Positions 35,173 through 41,738 of a stretch of DNA of 64,000 nucleotides are shown here, piece after piece; the first letter of the stretch is position 1; each line of letters starts with the position of its first letter. The notes under the pieces are model-generated. The model saw nothing but the letters and a program-made list of their open reading frames with translations. It ran no database searches and was not told the origin of the DNA. A program made the position numbers and the translations under genes. The stretch is taken from NCBI GenBank assembly GCA_002320605.1, contig DCKG01000039.1:1-64000 (forward strand), read 5' to 3'. This DNA comes from Bacteroidales bacterium UBA1680. GTDB lineage: Bacteria; Bacteroidota; Bacteroidia; Bacteroidales; UBA932.

Positions 35173-35912
35173 ATTCCAATCAGTTTATCGGTGATGTTTC
35201 CAAAAAATATATTGTTCTTGATTTCCCTGAGGGTGGCCAGCACCCCGGATATCGAATCAATGTCAAAAATGAGATTGCTCTGGTTCAGGACATCGATGTC
35301 AAAGACGTAGCTGTTCTTGTCCGAAATCTTGTTGAATTCCTGTTTGACTATCGAGTAGGTGTTGTCATCCACAAGAAGCATCATGTTGAAGGCGAACTGA
35401 GACACCGGATACGGAACCGCATTTTTCTCGGACGTTGAAATCGTCGTTTTGAAATAATCGAGAGGGTTGTTGAACTCCTCGAGAGCGAACCGATTGATGA
35501 ACCTTATGGATGTTCTTGTGATGGTGTGACCGTTTAACGCCTTGGAAAACAGCCTGAGAAATGAGTTGACTTTATCACGAAAAGAGTCCCACCCCTCGTA
35601 AGGATGTTCCTCTATATAAGTCAAGACACCCTCCTTGACCTCGACTCTGCTCTTCTGGTCGTTGCTTGTGTAAAGATATCCGGCAACCTTTATCTTTGAT
35701 GTGCCCGTAATCTGTGATACCCCGATAGTAATCTTTGTGTTCGGGAAATTGACCTCCGATGAGACGCTCTCGTGCCTGAAAGGGAGGATTTTCCTGATTT
35801 CACTGTCATTGGAAATCAGATCAGACAGGGTCGATTCACCCATGTTGAATTTCAACTGAAATAAAGCAACATCGACCGGAGGATGCTTCAATATTGGCCA
35901 CTTCTGTTCCAT
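35157..35912 (-). CDS. TIGR04255-like protein, first gene of the cassette
   Basis: The ATG at 35912 gives 251 residues starting MEQKWPILKHPPVDVALFQL; an upstream GTG frame crosses the predicted promoter and is rejected. The N-terminal hPPvxxalfqlxF block and the central ITRTSIRFINRF fit the sporadically distributed TIGR04255 family. The central part (~40-170) is beta-rich and the end is amphipathic. No enzymatic motif is known for the family. A TTG-N21-TATCTTTG promoter lies 43 bases upstream, so the three genes form their own transcription unit within the island. Confidence 0.75.
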   Translation of the reverse strand: MEQKWPILKHPPVDVALFQLKFNMGESTLSDLISNDSEIRKILPFRHESVSSEVNFPNTKITIGVSQITGTSKIKVAGYLYTSNDQKSRVEVKEGVLTYIEEHPYEGWDSFRDKVNSFLRLFSKALNGHTITRTSIRFINRFALEEFNNPLDYFKTTISTSEKNAVPYPVSQFAFNMMLLVDDNTYSIVKQEFNKISDKNSYVFDIDVLNQSNLIFDIDSISGVLATLREIKNNIFFGNITDKLIGICNLD

Positions 35913-35954
35913 AAGGCAAGCTATTGTCGCGAAAACAAATGTTTTAGCGCAAGA

Positions 35955-35986
35955 CAAAGATACGGGAATTTTCTCATTTAATACAA
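35955..35986 (-). promoter_or_regulatory. Promoter of the three-gene cassette
   Basis: Minus-strand -33 TTG (35986-35984) and -7 TATCTTTG (35962-35955) are 21 bases apart. The predicted leader to the ATG at 35912 is about 36 bases. Confidence 0.6.
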
Positions 35987-36037
35987 TTTTCACACGAAAA
36001 AGCCTCCGGATCTCTCTGGCGCTTTCAACGGCCTCCT

Positions 36038-36394
36038 TTATGTCTTCGTAACCGGCTTTGAAATCCTCGATTGCTTCCTTGACGTGGCCTTGAAGACGTT
36101 ATCTCTTTCCATGTTCCAAAACTCTTCTAGGCTTTCGGGGTCTCGGCGTATGGCCGTGGCCTGTCGGTTGAACGTGACGTTGATGCGCCCGTCAACGTAT
36201 AGTATGCAGAGCAGGCCTATCACTCCTTCCGCAGTCTTGGGGTCCATGCCGACCTCAAACCAACGACCCAAGGGCAGAGCTTTAACCCATTGCTCCATCT
36301 GCGTGGAAGAAGACTCAATGTAATCACCGTATCTTGCTTTGAAGTCTCCAGCCTGTTCATCAGTCCGGATAAGGAATTCACTATAGTCAGTCAT
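36038..36394 (-). CDS. Hypothetical protein downstream of the primase, possibly frameshifted
   Basis: The 118-residue product starts MTDYSEFLIRTDEQAGDFKA at the ATG five bases after the primase stop, so it is co-transcribed. The core (LGRWFEVGMDPKTAEGVIGL, LCILYVDGRINVTFNR) looks like a compact mixed fold; no family recognised. The last ~20 residues (basic, Ser/Lys/Thr) look unnatural. One frame over, the DNA from about 36085 encodes a charged helix (GHVKEAIEDFKAGYEDIKEA) that would fit as the true C-terminus. A one-base indel near 36085 would explain this; programmed shifting or a sequencing error are alternatives. Confidence 0.5.
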   Translation of the reverse strand: MTDYSEFLIRTDEQAGDFKARYGDYIESSSTQMEQWVKALPLGRWFEVGMDPKTAEGVIGLLCILYVDGRINVTFNRQATAIRRDPESLEEFWNMERDNVFKATSRKQSRISKPVTKT

Positions 36395-36398
36395 GTTA

Positions 36399-39300
36399 TT
36401 ATTGCGGTAAATCGTCTTCTTGCTCCTCTCCATTTTCGAATAGCGACGGGACTGGCGGCATCCCATGGTCAGATTCTTCTGACTGGTAGGCGCCAACTTC
36501 TATGTCTATTGAATATGCCTCCTTGATGGCATCGTAGTCAAATATCATTGCGGTGGTCACCTTTGTCTTGGCCTGTTCTGGATTTGATGGCACGTAGCCA
36601 GAGGCATTTTCGATGAGCTTGAATCTCATGCTCTTCGCCGTGCCGAGGAACTCTGGCGAATGCTCCAGATAATACTTCAGCGTCTCTCTTGGAATTGTCT
36701 TGCCTCCGGACTCGCGGCCTTCCTTCTCGTAAAGCTGCGAGATTCGCTGGAAATTGATGTACAGGTAAGACTTGCTCTGGTTCGGCTCAAAAAGCCTCCC
36801 CGACTCCCTCAGGCTAACAGGCTTTCCGCCTATCTTGATTCTATAATCGACATCTATCCATACCTTTCCGCTTGAAACCAGTATGTCAACGGTATCCCAA
36901 AATCCGGAGAGTTCGTTGTTCTGCTTCGTCTTATTGTTCTGATCGATGCTAAGCCTAGAAAAGAGCGTTAGGATCTCCTGATAATCGAATGGAAAGTCTA
37001 CTTCATGTTCGACTGTCTTATAAGCTGCCAGGATGATAGCCCAGTTGCGCAACGTCCTATCCTCCATGCCGAATCTCTTGACTTTTGAATTAAGATCCTG
37101 CAGAGCCTCATCCCATGCATAACGGAAGCTACCCTGGAATTTGTGCCTGAGCATGAGCAGCTGTCCTGTCAAATGCGCCAGACCTCGCTTCTCTATCGTC
37201 TTAAGCTCATCGTAATGACGCTTTTCTTCATCGCTGAACTGGCTTTTGCTGAATGTCAGGAACACGAGTCTGTTAAAGAGAGCAATGTCCGCCGTTGGCA
37301 TCTCCTGCCCAGACATGACCACTCCGCAGTCCACGGCAGTCGTCTCACGCTTCTTGTCATTGTCCATGTTCATCCTGGAACGTCCGGCGCAATCCCATAT
37401 CCCTTTAAGAAACTCTCTCTTGTCAAGGTCGATGTTATTCTTATACTCGTCAAGGTGCACGACGGCATCAGATACCTCCGCAACCGCTTCGGCGAGAGCC
37501 GCCTTGGTCGTGTTCGAGATGTTCGGGGCTATGTTGCCCGCCACGAAGAAGGATGTCAGCGAGTGTCCTAGCTCCGACTTGCCGGTTCCTTTCGGTCCAA
37601 AAAGGTTAAGGATAGGGAACGATGTCGTTACGTCTACTATGATATCCTTGAAAAGCGAAGCCAGCAGGAAACATAGCGCTACCTTGGCATTATCGCCAAA
37701 GACCTTGATGAGCCTAGAAGAATAATCTCTTAGGGAAATGTCGTTTGTCTGGACGTAGACGAACTTGCGCTGTATCTGATAACCCTGGGTGTTGTCGCGA
37801 GTATCGAGGGCGCATCCGGGAAGATAATATTTCTTGCCTTTGATGTCGATTATCCCATATTTGTCCGCCGCCTTGAAAGTGCCTTCGTCAAGCCCGCCGT
37901 TGCCCCAGGCGTAGAAACCATATTTCTTCTGCCAGCCCAGCTGCTTTATCTCATCGGCAGAAGGGGTGTCATCGTAAAGATATTTCTTAAGAGAGGTCAT
38001 CTCTGGAAGACCGGCTTCCCAAATGTAGTTGCCGGCTGTCTCTATCCTAGTCTTGAAATCATTGAAAGAGACCAGCTCGCTCTGGTTCAGCTTGACTACG
38101 GCAGACTGTTTCTTGTAGTTCATTAGCTCGAATATCCTGCGAGCGTTCTTCTCATCACGTATGTGCAGGATAGGCCTCATGACAAAGTTGCTCCATCTGC
38201 GGTCGCTGGCGTTGTTTCCTGCTCCGTAATAGCAGTTGTCCTTGACGTAAAAGCCGTAATCCCGCAGCATCGCCTCCGTCTTATCGTCCTTCTGGGTCTC
38301 CTTTTCCCGGTCAAGTTTGTTTTTCGCCTTGTAATATTCCTGCTGCCAGATCTTTCCATTCTTGTACGATTTGGTAAAGCTGTCGATGTACATGTCGGCA
38401 GTTGTAGACTCCCTGACATATGCCACCAGAGAGCATACCTTCTTTATGACATCAGCCTTCTCTGTCTGGGATCTTGTCCCTTCCATCATCTGTCCGCAAA
38501 TCCACGGTATGAAGTCGTAAGTGTTTCTTGCAAGGCATTCATCATATTCATGGGCGTGTGCAGCGAAATATTCATCGGCATCTTTCCCCTCTGGCAGTTC
38601 CATCACCCTGACGTCCAGCCCGGCCTTCACTAGAGGTTCGGCATTCCTCTTCACTGCTGCCTGCCCTGGAGCATCGGTGTCTCCGATGATGATCACAGTC
38701 TTCGCCTTCGTTGCCATCAGCGATATCTGGTCATCAGTTAGAGACGTGCCGCATGGAGCTACGGCCGTCTTAACCCCTATCTGGTGCAGGCGTATCACGT
38801 CAGGGCTGCCTTCAACTAGCACCGCTGTGTCAGTGGTGGCTATCTGCCGGAAAGCCTGATGCCACCCGAAAAGCAGCTTCCCCTTATGGAACAGGTCTGT
38901 CTCAGCAGTATTAAGGTACTTCGGAACGCCCTCTTTGTCTCCAATGTACCTGCCGGAGAATCCAGCAATGTAACCAGCCCTGGAATAGATGGGAAATATT
39001 ATCCTGTGCCGAAACGCATCATATATGCTGCCATTGTCCTCGTTTCTCTTGACCAGACCTGCTTCGAGCATAGCATCCGTCTTCCACCCGAGTTTGGTCA
39101 TATATTCATACAGCCCACCTTTCTCTGGGGCGTATCCAACGCTGAACAGTGAGAGCACATCATCTTTCCAGAACCTTTTCTTTGCATAAGCTTTTGCGCC
39201 TGGCGATTCTGCATATCGCTTCTGGTACCATTCTGACGCTATGGCATTTGCATCCATGATCCTGCTTCTCTTATATTGCGCCGCTTTCTCCTCTGCAGTG

Positions 39301-39596
39301 AGCTCACGCTTCTCGTACTGTATGCCGTGCTTATGCGCAAGGTATTCTATCGCCTCGTAAAATGTAAAACCCTTAAGGCGCATAACGAACGTTATTGCAT
39401 CACCTCCTGCTCCACATCCGAAGCAATGGAAAATGTTGCGGGTCGTCGAGACGTGGAAAGACGGAGTCTTTTCCTTATGAAAAGGGCAACAGCAGACGTA
39501 ATCGGCGCCTGCACGCTTAAGCTGGATGCCCTCGCTTTCTATGACGGAGACGATGTCTTTGTCTAGTATCTGCTGCTTGACGGAATCTGGTATCAT
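36399..39596 (-). CDS. Primase-helicase-like protein: CHC2 zinc finger, TOPRIM and P-loop ATPase
   Basis: The 1065-residue protein begins with a DnaG-type zinc domain (C37, H40, C58, C61 in CCPFHKEKTPSFH and HCFGCGAGG). A primase core follows, then a TOPRIM fold with VLVEGSPDVIRL (~260) and IIIGDTDAPG (~303). The C-terminal third has a Walker A motif LFGPKGTGKSE (666-675), a likely Walker B VVHLDEYKN and an AAA/SF3-like arginine region (FNRLVFLTF). Such fusions replicate phage satellites, plasmids and integrative elements. It is the largest island gene and opens a minus-strand unit with the small gene at 36038. Whether it acts with the nearby repeat cluster is unknown. Confidence 0.88.
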   Translation of the reverse strand: MIPDSVKQQILDKDIVSVIESEGIQLKRAGADYVCCCPFHKEKTPSFHVSTTRNIFHCFGCGAGGDAITFVMRLKGFTFYEAIEYLAHKHGIQYEKRELTAEEKAAQYKRSRIMDANAIASEWYQKRYAESPGAKAYAKKRFWKDDVLSLFSVGYAPEKGGLYEYMTKLGWKTDAMLEAGLVKRNEDNGSIYDAFRHRIIFPIYSRAGYIAGFSGRYIGDKEGVPKYLNTAETDLFHKGKLLFGWHQAFRQIATTDTAVLVEGSPDVIRLHQIGVKTAVAPCGTSLTDDQISLMATKAKTVIIIGDTDAPGQAAVKRNAEPLVKAGLDVRVMELPEGKDADEYFAAHAHEYDECLARNTYDFIPWICGQMMEGTRSQTEKADVIKKVCSLVAYVRESTTADMYIDSFTKSYKNGKIWQQEYYKAKNKLDREKETQKDDKTEAMLRDYGFYVKDNCYYGAGNNASDRRWSNFVMRPILHIRDEKNARRIFELMNYKKQSAVVKLNQSELVSFNDFKTRIETAGNYIWEAGLPEMTSLKKYLYDDTPSADEIKQLGWQKKYGFYAWGNGGLDEGTFKAADKYGIIDIKGKKYYLPGCALDTRDNTQGYQIQRKFVYVQTNDISLRDYSSRLIKVFGDNAKVALCFLLASLFKDIIVDVTTSFPILNLFGPKGTGKSELGHSLTSFFVAGNIAPNISNTTKAALAEAVAEVSDAVVHLDEYKNNIDLDKREFLKGIWDCAGRSRMNMDNDKKRETTAVDCGVVMSGQEMPTADIALFNRLVFLTFSKSQFSDEEKRHYDELKTIEKRGLAHLTGQLLMLRHKFQGSFRYAWDEALQDLNSKVKRFGMEDRTLRNWAIILAAYKTVEHEVDFPFDYQEILTLFSRLSIDQNNKTKQNNELSGFWDTVDILVSSGKVWIDVDYRIKIGGKPVSLRESGRLFEPNQSKSYLYINFQRISQLYEKEGRESGGKTIPRETLKYYLEHSPEFLGTAKSMRFKLIENASGYVPSNPEQAKTKVTTAMIFDYDAIKEAYSIDIEVGAYQSEESDHGMPPVPSLFENGEEQEDDLPQ

Positions 39597-39640
39597 GGGA
39601 AAAGATAGATATCATACGCAGTCAGGCACGGAGGCTCAGA

Positions 39641-39931
39641 TTGTCTTCCCTGACGACAAATGTCCCAGACGTACTCTTGAAGGCACAACGCAATACCCCC
39701 AGTTATGATGACTTTCTCTCCGAAGTGCTCCAGACTGAAATAGATGGAAGAGACGAGAAACAGGTCGTGATACGGATGAGGCTTGCGAAATTGCCTGTAG
39801 AACATAACCTGGACCTGTATGACCAGCTCAAGTACCAACTGGATGAAATGTATATCATGGCAGATATGGTTCTGACCAGCTATATGTCACAAAAGATGCT
39901 TCGCGAATGGCGTCGTAAGTCTGGCCGCTAG
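39641..39931 (+). pseudogene. IstB-like (IS21 ATPase) N-terminal remnant
   Basis: The open frame of 96 codons starts only at a TTG. Residues ~15-60 (PSYDDFLSEVLQTEIDGRDE, then RLAKLPVEHNLDLYD) resemble the N-terminal segment of IstB proteins, but no Walker A motif follows and the frame stops in the centre of a 36-base palindrome. With the repeat array at 39999-40138 it fits a decayed IS21-family element. No istA is left. The assignment rests on a short stretch of similarity and could be wrong. Confidence 0.4.
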
Positions 39932-39947
39932 CGGCCAGACTTACGAC
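39912..39947. repeat. Perfect 36-base palindrome
   Basis: The half-site GTCGTAAGTCTGGCCGCT is followed immediately by its exact complement, so all 36 bases form one uninterrupted dyad (16-bp stem if a four-base loop forms). It has no T-run. It could be a cruciform, a joined pair of insertion-sequence ends, or a binding site. The centre contains the stop codon of the IstB-like remnant. Confidence 0.85.
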
Positions 39948-39998
39948 AAACTTTGCTATCCAAGAGAAATATATGATAAAAACGCTACCTTTGCCCGT

Positions 39999-40138
39999 AC
40001 TGCAGCATTGTCGCCAATAATACTGTACTCTTGTTGCCGAAAACACTGTACTCTTGTTGCCGAAAACACTGTACCGTTGTTGCCAATCTTACTGCACTTC
40101 ATCGTGCCGAAATCACTGCACTTCTTTTTGCCGATAAC
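39999..40138. repeat. Six-unit 23-24 base tandem array (likely IS21-type terminal repeats)
   Basis: Six tandem units start with ACTG at 39999, 40022, 40045, 40068, 40091 and 40115. Units two and three are identical (ACTGTACTCTTG plus TTGCCGAAAAC); the others differ at several bases and the last two are one base longer. IS21-family elements carry multiple repeats at their ends as IstA binding sites, which fits the IstB-like remnant upstream. A replication iteron array for the island is the alternative. No spacer structure, so not CRISPR. Confidence 0.7.
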
Positions 40139-40496
40139 ATTCCTACGTCCTGGCACCAGGTGCGTTGCAATTGGGCAGATGGTGAATATGCCGTGGTGCA
40201 GCGTGCAGTGGCGATTGGCCGAATTTGCCCCCTAAGCAAACCGTGGGTAAATTCACTCCATAGCCAGTAGAAGCCCTTTAAATGCACAATCGCCAAATGT
40301 GCAGATTTTCTGCATGGGCAGCGAAACACGTCAGGACAGCAGCACCCCTTAAATGGCATGGAAACTCAATTCAATGATTTTCATATTCGGATCTCCTGAT
40401 GGAATTCAGAATTCGGCCTGGTTTCCCATTCACATTATCAATAGGATAATATATAGTAATTCTCCCCTTCATATCCATATCGGACTCCTATTGGAG
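40139..40496. other. Non-coding stretch at the island border
   Basis: No gene, RNA or strong hairpin is recognised. Short open frames on both strands here lack family signals. The stretch probably includes the junction between the island and the ancestral chromosome, but I cannot place it exactly. Confidence 0.35.
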
Positions 40497-40685
40497 TTAA
40501 ATCAAGTGATGCATCGGTCCAAGAATGGAATGGAAAAAGCAATATATCTCTTCCTGGCTCATTCCCGGCATCTGATATGTCTTCTTGAACGTTAGACGCT
40601 CAGGATCGATTTTCTGTGCATTGAGGGAAAAGCAGCTAAATGCCACTGCTATAATGGCTGAAGTTATGAATAATAGCTTTCTCAT
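40497..40685 (-). pseudogene. Truncated secreted-protein gene (DUF4468-like N-terminus)
   Basis: Sixty-two codons encode a clear signal peptide (MRKLLFITSAIIAVAFSCFS then LNAQ) and the start of a mature domain, KIDPERLTFKKTYQMPGMSQ followed by EEIYCF. This resembles the opening of DUF4468-type secreted proteins, which normally continue for 100 or more residues. Here the frame runs into unrelated residues and stops. The gene appears to have lost its 3' part at the edge of the island. Confidence 0.5.
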
Positions 40686-40781
40686 ATCAGGCTCCTTTTC
40701 CCCTTAAGTCATCCGAGCCTCTTGCAGGACGTTTAAAGAAAGCGTAACGTTACAAATTCAAAACGAGTAAAACATACTGCA

Positions 40782-41204
40782 ATGAAAGTTGATAAGAATT
40801 TCCTTCGCAACAATGACCTCGGTCTGTTGCTTCTTCGTTTGACGATAGGTGGGCTCATGTTGTTCCATGGCATCCATAAACTCGTGAGTGGCGTAGGCTT
40901 CATCAGCGGCATGCTCGAAGGTATGGGGCTTCCGGGTTTCATAGCTTATTTCTCTTTGGCAGCCGAACTCTTGTGCTCGCTGATGATTATCGCAGGAGCT
41001 TGGACTCGTGCAGCTGCCATAGTATGTGCAGGCAATATGGCGGTGGCAATCTTGATGGCTCACTCTGGACAGATTTTCTCTGTCGATCCCATGACTGGTG
41101 GTTGGGCAATCGAACTCCCAATGCTGTATCTCCTCGGTGCCGTAGTGCTCATTATTACGGGCGCAGGCAAGTATGCGGTCACAAAAGGTGGCATCTTGGA
41201 CTAG
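40782..41204 (+). CDS. DoxX family membrane protein
   Basis: The 140 residues contain four hydrophobic segments and the DoxX block LLLRLTIGGLMLFHGIHKL followed by a second repeat-like segment (AELLCSLMIIAGAWTRAAA). DoxX proteins are small inner-membrane proteins with loose links to redox and thiol stress; the precise role is unknown. It stands alone, with a shared bidirectional terminator separating it from the convergent rubredoxin gene. Confidence 0.88.
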   Translation: MKVDKNFLRNNDLGLLLLRLTIGGLMLFHGIHKLVSGVGFISGMLEGMGLPGFIAYFSLAAELLCSLMIIAGAWTRAAAIVCAGNMAVAILMAHSGQIFSVDPMTGGWAIELPMLYLLGAVVLIITGAGKYAVTKGGILD

Positions 41205-41270
41205 GCAAAAGGAACGTTCTTATTCGATTCTGAAGGGCGTTCGAACTGCCTGCAAGATATTCATAAACAC

Positions 41271-41310
41271 AAAAAAGAGGTTGCGCTCATAGGTGCAGCC
41301 TCTTTCATTA
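41271..41310. terminator. Bidirectional terminator between doxX and rubredoxin genes
   Basis: AAAGAGGTTGC pairs with GCAGCCTCTTT (one G-T wobble) around a ten-base loop, with A-residues before and T-residues after. It can serve both convergent genes. Confidence 0.75.
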
Positions 41311-41330
41311 TATTAATATAGGAATATGTT

Positions 41331-41495
41331 TTATTCCTCTACTGGCTTAAAATCTTCTTTGCCGACTCCGCATAGAGGGCATACCCAATCTTCAGGAAGG
41401 TCCTCGAATGCAGTTCCCGGGGCTATTCCGTTATCTGGATCCCCTGCGGCCGGATCATAAACATAGCCGCAAACATTGCAAACGTACTTTTTCAT
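41331..41495 (-). CDS. Rubredoxin
   Basis: This 54-residue iron protein carries single electrons in the cytoplasm, often in oxygen or peroxide detoxification of anaerobes. Translation from the ATG at 41495 reads MKKYVCNVCGYVYDPAAGDP and later LPEDWVCPLCGVGKEDF, giving the two CxxCG iron-binding loops of rubredoxin at the standard spacing. Length and acidity are typical. A consensus promoter lies 23 bases upstream, so the gene is a single transcription unit. Its partner reductase or rubrerythrin is not in this window. Confidence 0.95.
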   Translation of the reverse strand: MKKYVCNVCGYVYDPAAGDPDNGIAPGTAFEDLPEDWVCPLCGVGKEDFKPVEE

Positions 41496-41517
41496 AATGG
41501 TTCTTTTATTGTTTTTG

Positions 41518-41547
41518 CAAATATAACGAATATTTTGTCTATTGCAA
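41518..41547 (-). promoter_or_regulatory. Promoter of the rubredoxin gene
   Basis: Minus-strand -33 TTG (41547-41545) and -7 TATATTTG (41525-41518) are 19 bases apart, a full consensus match. Confidence 0.75.
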
Positions 41548-41602
41548 CAGCTAATTTTAAATATTCCATTTTGCGATTATCGCCCGGAAGAAGCGGCATG
41601 TT

Positions 41603-41640
41603 GTAAACCCGGCTTTACAGTTTTTGTAAAGAATCTTTAC
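41603..41640. promoter_or_regulatory. Two GTAAA..TTTAC dyads upstream of the permease gene
   Basis: GTAAA-N6-TTTAC (41603-41618) is followed eight bases later by GTAAAGAATCTTTAC (41626-41640). The same half-sites occur in both, which points to a dimeric regulator binding twice about 100 bases before the permease start. No regulator gene is adjacent. Confidence 0.5.
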
Positions 41641-41738
41641 GAGCCTTAAACTGCATGATTGCGTTAAATAATTGAGCGACAGTAAATTAAGTATGGTGGC
41701 CTAGAGGTTGCTTTCCTCTGTGGCAAAAGATATTGAAT

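Larger units (their letters stand above)
30594..40138. mobile_element. Putative tRNA-Ser-integrated, satellite-like element
   Basis: The element runs from the tRNA 3' end to the decayed IS21-like end. It carries a tyrosine integrase, an IS1634-type insertion, the three-gene cassette, a small unknown gene and a primase-ATPase. No capsid, tail, relaxase or conjugation gene is seen, so it resembles a phage satellite or a reduced integrative element more than a prophage or ICE. The right boundary is uncertain: I found no second copy of the tRNA 3' end sequence (TTCGAATCCCTCACTCTCCG) downstream. Truncation of a secreted-protein gene at 40497-40685 suggests decay at this border. Confidence 0.5.

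Noticed and set aside
39999..40138. CRISPR array
   Set aside because: The units are contiguous with no unique spacers and no cas gene is present.
41626..41738. Sigma-54 promoter before the permease gene
   Set aside because: A TTGC element is present, but no GG lies ten bases before its GC.
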